From Streptomyces monomycini (GTDB lineage Bacteria > Actinomycetota > Actinomycetes > Streptomycetales > Streptomycetaceae): a stretch of 64,000 bases of DNA. Shown here piece by piece: positions 53,245 to 61,331 of this stretch. Where the stretch lies: positions 62,001-126,000 of the forward strand of contig NZ_JAFIQY010000023.1 in assembly GCF_022271435.1 (NCBI RefSeq), given 5' to 3'. Below the pieces are notes generated by a model. The model was not told the DNA's origin and searched no databases. It saw only the letters and a program-made list of their open reading frames with translations. The position numbers and the translations under genes were made by a program. Numbering within the stretch: the first letter of the stretch is position 1; each line of letters opens with the position of its first letter.

Positions 53245-54187
53245 CGCTGCCCTCCGGGTCGACGGTGGCGGCCGTACCCGTACCGGCAGCCGGGGGTGGG
53301 GGTGGGGGTGATGCGGATGGGAACGGGGGCGCGGGCGGGCGTGGGTCCGGTGCACCGGGAGGCCGTCCGGCCGCCTTCGGGAAGGCCGGTTGTCCTGCCG
53401 CCTCCGGAGAAGCCGGTCGTCCGGCCGCCTCCAGGAAAGCCGGCCGTTCGCCGCCGCCGTGGACGGTCAGGCTCGCTCCGCTCACGTAGGCGCACCGGTC
53501 ACCGGCGAGGAAGGCGCAGAGTTCACCGATCTCGTCGGGGGTCGCGAGCCTGCCCAGCGGGACGGTACGGCCGACGGCGGCGAGGCCGGCCTCGTCGCCG
53601 TAGTGCAGGTGGGAGAGTTCGGTGCGGACCATGCCGACGACGAGGGTGTTGACGCGGATGTGCGGCGCCCATTCGACGGCCATGGTGCGGGCGAGGTTCT
53701 CCAGGCCCGCCTTCGCGGCTCCGTAGGCGGCGGTGCCGGGTGACGGGCGGGTGCCGCTGACGCTGCCGATCATGATGATCGAGCCGCCGGCCGGCTGCCG
53801 CGCCATGACGGCCCGTGCGGCGAGGGAGGCGGTCAGCGGGGCGACGAGGTTCAGTTCGACGACCCGGGCGGCCTGCCGCGGCGAGGAGTCGTCGAGGAGC
53901 CGGTACGGGGTGCCGCCCGCGTTGTTGACGAGGATGTCGAGGCGTCCGTGGCGGGCCCGTACCCGGTCGAAGCAGGCGGCGACCGCGTCGGGGTCGCGCA
54001 CGTCCACCCGCTCGTAGGCGGCGGCGCGCCCGTCCGCCGCCGTGACCGGCCGTTCCGGCGGGCGGCGGGCGCAGGCGACGACCTCGGCTCCGGCCGCCAG
54101 CAGGGCCCGGACGATTCCGGCGCCGACGCCCCGGGTGCCGCCCGTGACGACCGCGACACGCCCCGACAGGTCGATGTCGAACGCCAA
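53234..54187 (-). CDS. SDR oxidoreductase with repeat-encoded C-terminal tail (Rv3549c position)
   Basis: A 317-residue FabG-like dehydrogenase: TGGTRGVGAGI, NNAGGTPYR, Ser in GSVSGTR and Tyr-Lys in AYGAAKAG. The core ends near residue 248 (GASLTVHGGGERP). The following 70 residues are Pro/Ala repeats (AFLEAAGRPASPEAAGQPAF) from a 27-bp tandem repeat and do not belong to the fold. The start is TTG at 54187, supported by GGAGG seven bases upstream; no ATG or GTG in frame fits. It is divergent from echA20 and shares its operator. Position matches Rv3549c of the KstR2 regulon. Confidence 0.85.
   Translation of the reverse strand: MAFDIDLSGRVAVVTGGTRGVGAGIVRALLAAGAEVVACARRPPERPVTAADGRAAAYERVDVRDPDAVAACFDRVRARHGRLDILVNNAGGTPYRLLDDSSPRQAARVVELNLVAPLTASLAARAVMARQPAGGSIIMIGSVSGTRPSPGTAAYGAAKAGLENLARTMAVEWAPHIRVNTLVVGMVRTELSHLHYGDEAGLAAVGRTVPLGRLATPDEIGELCAFLAGDRCAYVSGASLTVHGGGERPAFLEAAGRPASPEAAGQPAFPKAAGRPPGAPDPRPPAPPFPSASPPPPPPAAGTGTAATVDPEGSDDR
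53371..53451. repeat. Three in-frame 27-bp units in the SDR tail
   Basis: Units start at 53371, 53398 and 53425 (CCGCCTCCGGAGAAGCCGG and variants), each adding nine residues to the SDR C-terminus. Confidence 0.88.
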
Positions 54188-54247
54188 AAGGCCACCTCCG
54201 CCCTCCCGTTGGGGGCATCGCGCTGCTACCTTCTCAAACAGCCTGCA

Positions 54248-54266
54248 CCTAACAAACGTTTGGTGG
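54248..54266. promoter_or_regulatory. KstR2-like operator (echA20/SDR divergent promoter)
   Basis: CCTAACAAACGTTTGGTGG contains the exact palindrome CAAACGTTTG. The inner 14 bases AACAAACGTTTGGT follow the KstR2 consensus AnCAAGnnCTTGnT with A for G and T for C. The site sits 20 bp before echA20 and 60 bp before the SDR start, and recurs at 61266. Confidence 0.8.
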
Positions 54267-54285
54267 AAAGGTAGCTGATCCGCCC

Positions 54286-55176
54286 ATGGGTGTCTCCACC
54301 ACCGTCACCGTGTCCCGCCCCGAGGACGGCACCGCGCTCGTCACCGTCGACCGGCCGCCGGTCAACGCCCTGCCCGTACAGGACTGGTTCGACCTGGCCG
54401 ACGCGGTACGTGCGGCCGGCCGCGACCCCGGCGTCCGCTGTGTGGTGCTCGCCGCGGCGGGCCGCGGCTTCAACGCGGGCGTGGACATCAAGGAGATGCG
54501 GCGGACGCCGGGGCACGCCGCGCTGCTCGGCGCCAACCGGGGCTGTTACGAGGCGTTCGCGGCCGTCTACGACTGCGAGGTGCCGGTCGTCGCCGCTGTA
54601 CAGGGCCACTGTCTCGGCGGCGGCATCGGCCTGGTGGGCAACGCGGACGCGATCGTGGCGAGTGACGACGCGACGTTCGGCCTGCCCGAACTGGACCGCG
54701 GCGCGCTCGGCGCGGCCACCCACCTCGCCCGGCTCGTCCCGCCGCACCTGATGCGCACCCTCTACTACACCTCGCGCACCACGACCGCCGCCGAACTTCA
54801 CCGGCACGGTTCGGTCTGGGCCGTGGTACCGCGCGACGAGGTACTTCCGGCGGCGCTGGCGCTGGCCGGGGAGATCGCCGCGAAGGACGGGTACCTGCTG
54901 CGGCTGGCCAAGGCCGCCATCAACGGCATCGACCCGGTCGACGTGCACCGCAGCTACCGCTTCGAACAGGGCTTCACGTTCGAGGCCAACCTCAGCGGCG
55001 TCGCCGACCGGCACCGGGACGCCTTCGCGCGGAGGAACGCGCCAGCCGACGGCCCGGAGCACGGACGACACGCCGACACACCCGGATCCGACACACCCGG
55101 ACCCGACACATCCGGAGCTGACACACCCGGAGTCGACACACCCGGAGCTGACACTCCCGGGGAGGAGCAGAGGTGA
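54286..55176 (+). CDS. echA20: EchA20-like hydrolase of steroid D-ring opening
   Basis: A 296-residue crotonase-fold protein. GRGFNAGVDIKEMRRTPG and VQGHCLGGGIGLVGNADAIVASDDATFGLPELDRGALGAATHLARLVP (by position 108-155) match mycobacterial EchA20, the enzyme that hydrolytically opens the last carbocycle D ring of the HIP pathway, better than ordinary enoyl-CoA hydratases. The core ends near residue 250 (RHRDAFARRN). The remaining tail holds six DTPGx repeats coded by a 15-bp tandem repeat. The stop overlaps the ipdA start (GTGA), so the genes are coupled. Function inferred from the family and synteny. Confidence 0.92.
   Translation: MGVSTTVTVSRPEDGTALVTVDRPPVNALPVQDWFDLADAVRAAGRDPGVRCVVLAAAGRGFNAGVDIKEMRRTPGHAALLGANRGCYEAFAAVYDCEVPVVAAVQGHCLGGGIGLVGNADAIVASDDATFGLPELDRGALGAATHLARLVPPHLMRTLYYTSRTTTAAELHRHGSVWAVVPRDEVLPAALALAGEIAAKDGYLLRLAKAAINGIDPVDVHRSYRFEQGFTFEANLSGVADRHRDAFARRNAPADGPEHGRHADTPGSDTPGPDTSGADTPGVDTPGADTPGEEQR
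55075..55164 (+). repeat. Six in-frame 15-bp units in echA20
   Basis: Units start every 15 bp from 55075 to 55150 (GACACACCCGGA plus three variable bases), encoding Asp-Thr-Pro-Gly-x repeats at the EchA20 C-terminus. Confidence 0.93.
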
Positions 55177-56144
55177 GCGACAAGAGGATGACCGCCGACG
55201 GCGTGGTGTCCCGGCTGGAGAGCGGAATGACGCTCGGGATCGGCGGCTGGGGATCGCGCCGCAAGCCGATGGCGCTCGTCCGCGCCCTGCTGCGCTCCGG
55301 TCTGACGGATCTCACGGTGGTCTCCTGCGGCGGGCCCGACGTTGGCCTGCTGGCGGCCGCCGGAAAGATCCGCCGGCTGGTCACGCCCTTCGTCACGCTG
55401 GACTCGGTCCCCCTGGAGCCGCACTTCCGCGCGGCCCGCGAGCGCGGCGCCCTGGAACTGACCGAGCTGGACGAGGCGATGTTCCTGTGGGGGCTGACCG
55501 CGGCGGGCCAGCGGCTGCCGTTCATGCCGGTACGGGCCGGTCTCGGCTCCGACGTGCTGCGGGTCAACCCCCAGCTCCGTACGGTCGTCTCGCCGTACGC
55601 GGACGGCGAGGTGCTGGCCGCCGCCCCGGCGCTGCGGCTGGACGCGGCGCTGGTGCACCTCAACCGGGCGGACGCGCGGGGCAACGCCCAGTACCTGGGG
55701 CCCGACCCGTACTTCGACGACCTCTTCTGCGAGGCGGCGGACGCGGCGTACGTCTCGTGCGAGCGGATCGTGGACGGCGCGGAGCTGGCGCGGGCGGGCT
55801 GCCCGCAGACGCTGCTGGTCAGCCGGATGTTCGTCAGCGGTGTCGTGGAGGCGCCGTACGGAGCGCACTTCACTTCCTGTGTGCCGGACTACGGGCGGGA
55901 CGAGGCGTTCCAGCGGGCGTACGTCCGGGCGGCGGCGGACCCGGGCACCTGGGCGGCGTTCGTCAAGCGCTTCCTGTCGGGCGGCGAGGACGACTACCGG
56001 GCGGCGGTGGCGGCCTTCACCGAAGAGACCGAGGCCGCAGAGGTCGAACGGGCCCCACAGGTCGAACGGGCCCCACAGGCCGAACGGGCCGAACAGGCCG
56101 AAGCCGCCCGGAAGACCGAGAAGAACGCGAAGGGTCGCCGATGA
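55173..56144 (+). CDS. ipdA: COCHEA-CoA hydrolase subunit alpha
   Basis: A 323-residue CoA-transferase-fold protein. GIGGWGSRRKPMALVRALLR, SCGGPDVGLL, LPFMPVRAGLGSDV, DPYFDDLF and VEAPYGAHFTSCVPDYGRDE agree closely with IpdA of mycobacteria. IpdA and IpdB form the heteromeric hydrolase that opens steroid ring C. The Glu of the ELDEAM segment (residue 101) lies where the mycobacterial enzyme has its active-site region. The start is the GTG of a GTGA overlap with echA20, and the stop overlaps ipdB by ATGA. The last 35 residues contain VERAPQ repeats and Lys/Arg, beyond the length of homologs. Confidence 0.93.
   Translation: MSDKRMTADGVVSRLESGMTLGIGGWGSRRKPMALVRALLRSGLTDLTVVSCGGPDVGLLAAAGKIRRLVTPFVTLDSVPLEPHFRAARERGALELTELDEAMFLWGLTAAGQRLPFMPVRAGLGSDVLRVNPQLRTVVSPYADGEVLAAAPALRLDAALVHLNRADARGNAQYLGPDPYFDDLFCEAADAAYVSCERIVDGAELARAGCPQTLLVSRMFVSGVVEAPYGAHFTSCVPDYGRDEAFQRAYVRAAADPGTWAAFVKRFLSGGEDDYRAAVAAFTEETEAAEVERAPQVERAPQAERAEQAEAARKTEKNAKGRR
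56043..56096 (+). repeat. Three in-frame 18-bp units in ipdA
   Basis: Units at 56043, 56061 and 56079. The first two are identical (GTCGAACGGGCCCCACAG, Val-Glu-Arg-Ala-Pro-Gln) and the third is a variant. Confidence 0.93.
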
Positions 56145-56935
56145 CCGCCGACAGCGGCTCCGCGGCCGTCACCCGCGCCGAGTACTGCGTGATCGCCTGC
56201 GCCGAGGTGTGGCGCGGCGCGGGCGAGGTGCTCGCCTCCCCCATGGGCACGGTTCCCGCCCTCGGCGCACGGCTGGCGAAGCTGACCTTCTCCCCCGACC
56301 TCCTGCTGACGGACGGCGAGGCGCTGCTCGTCGACGGCGAACCGGCGGCTGGAGCGGCGGGCGCGCCGCCCACGGTGACCGAGGGCTGGCTGCCGTACCG
56401 CCGGCATCTGGCGCTGGTCGCCACCGGCCGCCGGCACGTCATGATGGGCGCGAGCCAGATCGACCGGTACGGCAACCAGAACATCTCCTGCATCGGGGAC
56501 TGGGCCCGCCCGTCCCGGCAGTTGCTCGGCGTGCGGGGCGCTCCGGCCAACACGCTCAACCACCCGACCAGCTACTGGGTGCCGAAGCACTCGCCGCGGA
56601 TCTTCGTCGAGCGGGTCGACATGGTGTGCGGCGTCGGGTACGACCGGGCCGCGGCGGCCGGGCCGTCCGCCGCCCGCTACCACCGCGTCCCGGAGGTCGT
56701 CAGCGACCTCGGCGTGTTCGACTTCGACACGCCCGGCCACACCATGCGCATCCGGTCGCTGCACCCCGGCGTACGGCTGGACGACGTCCGCGCGGCCACC
56801 GGGTTCGAGCTGTCCGTACCGGACGGCGGTGTGCCGTGCACGCGCGCGCCGGACGCCGCCGAGCTGCGGCTGATCCGTGAGACCGTCGACCCGGGCGGGC
56901 TGCGCGACCGCGAGGTGCCGCCGTGCGGCCGCTGA
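56141..56935 (+). CDS. ipdB: COCHEA-CoA hydrolase subunit beta
   Basis: A 264-residue partner of IpdA. LASPMGTVPALGARLAKLTF, GRRHVMMGASQIDRYGNQNIS, NHPTSYWVPKHSPRIFVERVD, GVFDFDTPGHTMRIRSLHPG and the ending ETVDPGGLRDREVP follow mycobacterial IpdB almost segment by segment. It lacks the SENG Glu of true CoA-transferases, as IpdB does. The ATG overlaps the ipdA stop by four bases and its own end overlaps ipdC, so echA20-ipdA-ipdB-ipdC form one tightly coupled operon. Confidence 0.93.
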   Translation: MTADSGSAAVTRAEYCVIACAEVWRGAGEVLASPMGTVPALGARLAKLTFSPDLLLTDGEALLVDGEPAAGAAGAPPTVTEGWLPYRRHLALVATGRRHVMMGASQIDRYGNQNISCIGDWARPSRQLLGVRGAPANTLNHPTSYWVPKHSPRIFVERVDMVCGVGYDRAAAAGPSAARYHRVPEVVSDLGVFDFDTPGHTMRIRSLHPGVRLDDVRAATGFELSVPDGGVPCTRAPDAAELRLIRETVDPGGLRDREVPPCGR

Positions 56936-57996
56936 CCACCGCGCTCACCGAGCTGACCGGCGTCCGCCACCCCGTCGTCCAGACCGGCATGGGGTGGGTC
57001 GCCGGGCCGCGCCTGGTCTCCGCCACCGCCGAGGCGGGGGCGCTCGGCATCCTGGCATCCGCCACCATGTCGGCCGGGCAGCTGCGGGCCGCCGTCCGCG
57101 AGGTCGCCTCCCGTACGGACCGGCCCTTCGGCGTCAATCTGCGCGCGGACGCCGGAGACGCGGCCGAGCGGGTGCGCATCATCGTCGAGGAGGGCGTACG
57201 GGTCGCCTCGTTCGCCCTGGCGCCCTCGCGGGAGCTGATCGCCCGCCTCAAGGACGCGGGAGTCGTCGTCCTGCCGACGGTGGGGGCGCGGCGGCACGCG
57301 GAGAAGGTCGCCGCGTGGGGTGCGGACGCGGTGATCGTGCAGGGCACGGAGGGCGGCGGGCACACCGGTGAGGTGGCGACCACCGTGCTGTTGCCGCAGG
57401 TCGTGGACGCGGTGGACATCCCGGTCGTGGCGGCCGGGGGCTTCCACGACGGGCGCGGGCTGGTCGCCGCCCTGGCCTTCGGGGCGGCCGGCGTGGCCAT
57501 GGGTACGCGTTTCCTGCTCACGTCGGACAGCACCGTCCCGGAGGCGGTCAAGGCGCGCTACCTGGCGGCCTCGGTCGGGGACGTCACCGTGACGCGTGCG
57601 GTGGACGGGCTGCCGCACCGGATGCTGCGGACGGACCTGGTGGCCGCCCTCGAACGGTCCGGGCGCCCGGCGGCGCTGCTGCGGGCCGTGCGGCACGCGG
57701 CGGCGTTCCGGAAGCAGGCGGGGACGGGCTGGGCCCGTACGGTACGGGACGGGTTGGCGATGAAGCGGGGCGCCGGGCTGACCTGGAGCCAGGTGCTGCT
57801 GGCCGCCAACACGCCGATGATGCTGCGGGCCGCGCTGGTGGAGGGCCGTACGGACGCCGGGGTGATGGCGTCCGGGCAGGTGGCCGGGGTCATCGAGGAC
57901 CTGCCGTCGTGCGCGGAGCTGGTCGGCCGGATCATGGCCGAGGCGACGGCGACGCTGGACGGGCTGGGGCGGCTGGAGCGGGACGGCGCGGGGTGA
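56923..57996 (+). CDS. ipdC: IpdC flavin-dependent enzyme (nitronate monooxygenase-like fold)
   Basis: A 357-residue FMN TIM-barrel protein of the nitronate monooxygenase/2-nitropropane dioxygenase fold. HPVVQTGMGWVAGPRLVSATAEAG, PFGVNLRADAGD, VQGTEGGGHTGEVAT, FGAAGVAMGTRFLLTSDSTV and LTWSQVLLAANTPMML match IpdC of the HIP pathway, which acts on a CoA-bound ring intermediate. The GTG start overlaps the ipdB end by 13 bp. It ends the operon. Real nitronate monooxygenase activity is less likely because of the context. Confidence 0.92.
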   Translation: MRPLTTALTELTGVRHPVVQTGMGWVAGPRLVSATAEAGALGILASATMSAGQLRAAVREVASRTDRPFGVNLRADAGDAAERVRIIVEEGVRVASFALAPSRELIARLKDAGVVVLPTVGARRHAEKVAAWGADAVIVQGTEGGGHTGEVATTVLLPQVVDAVDIPVVAAGGFHDGRGLVAALAFGAAGVAMGTRFLLTSDSTVPEAVKARYLAASVGDVTVTRAVDGLPHRMLRTDLVAALERSGRPAALLRAVRHAAAFRKQAGTGWARTVRDGLAMKRGAGLTWSQVLLAANTPMMLRAALVEGRTDAGVMASGQVAGVIEDLPSCAELVGRIMAEATATLDGLGRLERDGAG

Positions 57997-58191
57997 ACAG
58001 GCCGGACGGGCCGGACGATCCGTCCGGGACGGCCGGTCCGAGCAGGCGGAGGTGATCCGGGCGAGCGGCCCGCCCGGCTCGAAACGGGACCCGAACACCG
58101 GTCCGGATTCCGTCGCACTACGGTGGAGTCCGACCACTGAAGGCCGCCCCGGCTCCCGCCGCGGGCGGAGGTTTCCATCGGGGGAGATCAC

Positions 58192-58503
58192 ATGCGTAAG
58201 TTCCTCGCCACGGCCGTCGCGGTGACGGCACTCAGCACGACACTGGGCCTGGCCTCGGCCTCACAGGCCGCGGCGGCCCCGCGGGCGCCGCAGTGCGCCA
58301 AGGTGATGAAGTACTTCACCAAGGACCACAAGCGGTACGTCCGCCTGAAGAACCTCTGCGCGCAGCGCACGGCCTGCTACACCATCGTCGTACCGGCGCG
58401 GCCCGCCGTGAACGGCCGACTGCCCAAGGCCGCGACGAAGGACGTCCGGTACGGCACGGACCGGGGCCCGCGCGCCCTGTACGTGAAGAACCGGGCCTGC
58501 TGA
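58192..58503 (+). CDS. Small secreted hypothetical protein
   Basis: A 103-residue exported protein. Signal peptide FLATAVAVTALSTTLGLASASQAAAA, then a basic mature part of about 75 residues with four Cys (QCAKVM, LCAQRTACY, NRAC) that may form two disulfides. No known family recognised. GGGGAGATCAC precedes the ATG. It lies between ipdC and the convergent fadA6 gene and is not expected to be part of the steroid route; it may be a separate insertion. Confidence 0.75.
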   Translation: MRKFLATAVAVTALSTTLGLASASQAAAAPRAPQCAKVMKYFTKDHKRYVRLKNLCAQRTACYTIVVPARPAVNGRLPKAATKDVRYGTDRGPRALYVKNRAC

Positions 58504-58516
58504 CACCGGGCCGGGA

Positions 58517-58535
58517 GCCGGGCCCGAAGCCCGGC
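58517..58535. terminator. Short hairpin between convergent genes
   Basis: GCCGGGC (58517-58523) and GCCCGGC (58529-58535) pair around a five-base loop in a GC-rich stretch between the secreted-protein gene and fadA6. Confidence 0.55.
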
Positions 58536-58570
58536 GCCGGCCGGTTCCCGGCCCCGGTTCCCGGCCCGCC

Positions 58571-59728
58571 TCACAGCCGTTCGATCACGGTCACATTGGC
58601 CTGGCCGCCGCCCTCGCACATCGTCTGGAGGCCGTAGCGTCCGCCGGTGCGCTCCAGCTCGTGCAGCAGGGTGGTCATGAGCTTGCAGCCGGTCGCGCCG
58701 AGCGGATGGCCGAGGGCGATGGCGCCGCCGTTGACGTTGACCCGGGCGGGGTCGGCGCCGGTCTCCTCCAGCCAGGCCAGGACCACCGGCGCGAACGCCT
58801 CGTTGATCTCCACCAGGTCGATGGCGTCGATGGTCAGCCCGGTCTTCTTCAGCGCGTGCGCGGTGGCCGGGATCGGCGCTGACAGCATGCGGACCGGGTC
58901 CTCGCCGCGTACGGACAGGTGGTGGACGCGGGCGCGCGGGGTCAGCCCGTGGTCCCGTACGGCCTGCTCGCTCGCCAGCAGCAGGGCCGCGGCGCCGTCG
59001 GACACCTGGGAGGAGACGGCGGCGGTGAGCCGGCCGCCGGACACCACGGGCGCGAGCGCGGCCATCTTCGCCGCCGAGGTGTCACGCCGCGGGCCCTCGT
59101 CGGCCGTCACGTCCCCGTACGGAACCAGCTCGCGCGCGAAGCGCCCCGTATCGGCGGCGTGTACGGCCCGCCGGTGCGAGCGCAGCGCGTACTCCTCCAT
59201 GTCCGTACGGGAGATGTTCCACTGTTCCGCGATCAGTTCGGCGCCGTGGAACTGGTCCACCGGCTGGTCGCCGTACCGGGCGCGCCAGCCGGTACTGCCC
59301 GCGAACGGCCCCTCGGTCAGCCCGAGCGGTTCGGCGGCCCGGCGGCTCGCGAAGGCGATGGGGATCATCGACATGTTCTGGGTGCCGCCCGCGACGACCA
59401 GGTCCTGGGTGCCGGAGAGCACGGCCTGCGCGGCGAAGTGGACGGCCTGCTGGGAGGAGCCGCACTGCCGGTCGACGGTGACGCCCGGCACCTCCTCGGG
59501 GAGCCCGGCCGCCAGCCAGCTGGTGCGGGCGATGTCACCGGCCTGCGGGCCGACGGCGTCCAGGCAGCCGAAGACCACGTCGTCCACGGCGGCCGGATCC
59601 ACGCCCGTGCGCGCCATCAGCGCTTTCAGTACGTGCGCGCCGAGGTCGGCCGGGTGCGCGGCGGCGAGCCCGCCGCCGCGCCTGCCGACCGGAGTGCGCA
59701 GCGCGTCGATGATGTAGGCCTCTGCCAT
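58571..59728 (-). CDS. fadA6: FadA6-like thiolase of the steroid ring pathway
   Basis: A 385-residue thiolase with nucleophile Cys89 (DRQCGSSQQAV), GGAIALGHPLGATG and C-terminal CEGGGQANV. It differs from the FadA at 27228. The position directly beside kstR2 is that of fadA6 (Rv3556c) in M. tuberculosis, where the thiolase releases acyl-CoA units from ring-derived CoA esters. GAGGAG lies six bases before the ATG. It follows kstR2 by 62 bp on the same strand, so ipdF-kstR2-fadA6 look like one operon. Role inferred from synteny and family. Confidence 0.88.
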   Translation of the reverse strand: MAEAYIIDALRTPVGRRGGGLAAAHPADLGAHVLKALMARTGVDPAAVDDVVFGCLDAVGPQAGDIARTSWLAAGLPEEVPGVTVDRQCGSSQQAVHFAAQAVLSGTQDLVVAGGTQNMSMIPIAFASRRAAEPLGLTEGPFAGSTGWRARYGDQPVDQFHGAELIAEQWNISRTDMEEYALRSHRRAVHAADTGRFARELVPYGDVTADEGPRRDTSAAKMAALAPVVSGGRLTAAVSSQVSDGAAALLLASEQAVRDHGLTPRARVHHLSVRGEDPVRMLSAPIPATAHALKKTGLTIDAIDLVEINEAFAPVVLAWLEETGADPARVNVNGGAIALGHPLGATGCKLMTTLLHELERTGGRYGLQTMCEGGGQANVTVIERL

Positions 59729-59790
59729 GCCGGCTCCTCGGTCGTCGGGGCGGGCGGAGCGTGCGGGGTGCGATGTGCGGTACGGGGGCG

Positions 59791-60417
59791 TCAGTCCCGT
59801 ACCGCGATGCCGTCCAGCACCATCGACAGGTACTGGCGGGCGATCTCCTCCGGGCCGTGGTGCCCGCCCGGCCGGTACCAGCTCGCCGCCACCCAGACGG
59901 TGTCACGGACGAACCGGTAGGTGAGCCGGACGTCGAGGTCGGGGCGGAAGACGCCGTCGGCGACGCCGCGTTCCAGAGTGCCGAGCCACGCCTTCTCGAA
60001 CTTCTGCTGGGAGTCGGCGAGATAGCCGAAGCGGGGCCGCCCGGCGAGCTGCTTGGCCTCCTTCTGGTAGATGGCCACGGCAGGGCGGTGCCGGTCGATC
60101 TCCCGGAAAGACTCGGTGACCAGCGCCTCGATGGTCTCCCGGGGGCCGAGCCCGGCGGCGAACACCGCGTCGTACCCGGCCCACAGTTCGCCCAGGAAGG
60201 TGCTGAGGATCTCGTCCAGCATCGACTCCTTGGAGTCGAAGTGGTAGTAGAGGCTGCCCGCGAGCAGTCCGGCTTCGTCCGCGATCCGGCGTACGGTCGT
60301 GGCGTCGTAGCCGTGGGCGGCGAACACCTCGGCCGCGGTGGCGAGCAGTTCGCGGCGGCGGGCGGGCGAGGGCGGGGTCACGGCGGCCGGTTTCGCGGTC
60401 TTCTTTGCGGTGGACAC
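59791..60417 (-). CDS. kstR2: KstR2-like TetR family regulator of steroid ring degradation
   Basis: A 208-residue TetR regulator. The helix-turn-helix is RRELLATAAEVFAAHGYDAT followed by TVRRIADEAGLLAGSLYYHFDSKESM by position. The ligand domain strongly recalls KstR2: SFREIDRHRPAVAIYQKEAKQL and DGVFRPDLDVRLTYRFVRD, then WVAASWYRPGGHHGPEEIARQYL. KstR2 represses the HIP regulon and is released by HIP-CoA. The gene lies 22 bp after ipdF in the same strand, inside one of the two operons it should control. The start is GTG. The CCTAACAA-nn-GTTTGGT operators at 54248 and 61266 are its likely targets. Confidence 0.9.
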   Translation of the reverse strand: MSTAKKTAKPAAVTPPSPARRRELLATAAEVFAAHGYDATTVRRIADEAGLLAGSLYYHFDSKESMLDEILSTFLGELWAGYDAVFAAGLGPRETIEALVTESFREIDRHRPAVAIYQKEAKQLAGRPRFGYLADSQQKFEKAWLGTLERGVADGVFRPDLDVRLTYRFVRDTVWVAASWYRPGGHHGPEEIARQYLSMVLDGIAVRD

Positions 60418-60439
60418 GGGCTCATTGTCCCTCCCCCGG

Positions 60440-61252
60440 TCACGCGCGCTGACTGCTGACCGGGACCGTCTCGCCGGTCATGTACGAGGCGTAGTCGCTG
60501 GCCAGGAAGACGATGACGTTGGCGACCTCCCACGGCTCGGCGGAGCGCCCGAACGCCTCCCGGCCGGTCAGCTCGGTCAGCAGGTCCTCGCCGGTGACCT
60601 TCGCCAGGTGCGGGTGGACGGCCAGGCTGGGTGAGACGGCGTTGACCCGGACCCCGTACGCGGCGGCCTCCGCCGCGGCGCAGCGGGTCAGCGCCATCAC
60701 CCCGGCCTTGGCGGCGGCGTAGTGGGCCTGGCCGCGCTGGGCGCGCCAGCCCATCACCGAGGCGTTGTTGACGACGACGCCGCCCCGGCCGGCCGCGCGC
60801 ATCCGGCGCAGCGCGGCGCGGGTGCAGCGGAAGGTGCCGTTCAGAGTGACGTCGAGGACGGCGGTCCACTGGTCGTCGGTCATCGCCACCAGGTCGGCGC
60901 TGCCGCCGAGTCCGGCGTTGTTGACGACGACGTCCAGCCGCCCGTGCAGCCGTTCGGCGTGCGCGAAGAGGGCGGTGACCTGGGCCTCGTCGGTGACGTC
61001 GCAGGGCAGTGCGGCGACCCGTCCGGCGCCGAACTCGGCGGTGAGCGCGATCTCGGACTCCTTCAGGCGCCGGGTGTGCGCGTCGGAGAGGAGGACGTCC
61101 GCGCCTTCCTCCAGGAGTCTGCGCGCGGTGGCGCCGCCGATGCCGGTGCCCGCCGCGGCGGTGACGACGGCCGTACGGCCGGTGAGCAGGCCGTGTCCGG
61201 GGACGTACGGGGGTGGTGCCGGGTGCGCCGTCGGAGGCTTCTCGGGCGTCAT
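60440..61252 (-). CDS. ipdF: IpdF-like SDR (5-OH-HIP-CoA or related reductase)
   Basis: A 270-residue SDR with the unusual cofactor segment TAAAGTGIGGATARRLLEEG instead of the normal TGxxxGIG, as in IpdF of rhodococci and mycobacteria. NNAGLGG, NNASVMGWRAQRGQAHYAAAK (catalytic Tyr and Lys) and AVSPSLAVHPHL also fit. In the HIP pathway IpdF oxidises or reduces the 5-position oxygen of the indane CoA ester. The ATG at 61252 is 14 bp from the operator 61266-61285, and the gene heads the ipdF-kstR2-fadA6 operon, divergent from fadE31. Confidence 0.88.
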   Translation of the reverse strand: MTPEKPPTAHPAPPPYVPGHGLLTGRTAVVTAAAGTGIGGATARRLLEEGADVLLSDAHTRRLKESEIALTAEFGAGRVAALPCDVTDEAQVTALFAHAERLHGRLDVVVNNAGLGGSADLVAMTDDQWTAVLDVTLNGTFRCTRAALRRMRAAGRGGVVVNNASVMGWRAQRGQAHYAAAKAGVMALTRCAAAEAAAYGVRVNAVSPSLAVHPHLAKVTGEDLLTELTGREAFGRSAEPWEVANVIVFLASDYASYMTGETVPVSSQRA

Positions 61253-61265
61253 GGCGGTACGCTAA

Positions 61266-61285
61266 CCTACCAAACACTTGTTAGG
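61266..61285. promoter_or_regulatory. KstR2-like operator (ipdF/fadE31 divergent promoter)
   Basis: On the minus strand this is CCTAACAAGTGTTTGGTAGG, which agrees with the site at 54248 at all but the central two bases and one 3' base. On the plus strand ACCAAACACTTGTT (61269-61282) differs from the KstR2 consensus AnCAAGnnCTTGnT at one base. Confidence 0.82.
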
Positions 61286-61331
61286 GAACGGTCCCGCAGG
61301 AGCCCGCCGCCACCAGGGAGGCCGCTCGTCG

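Noticed and set aside
56923..57996. Nitronate monooxygenase (detoxification)
   Set aside because: The fold fits, but the coupling to ipdB and the segment-by-segment agreement with IpdC make the steroid role more likely.
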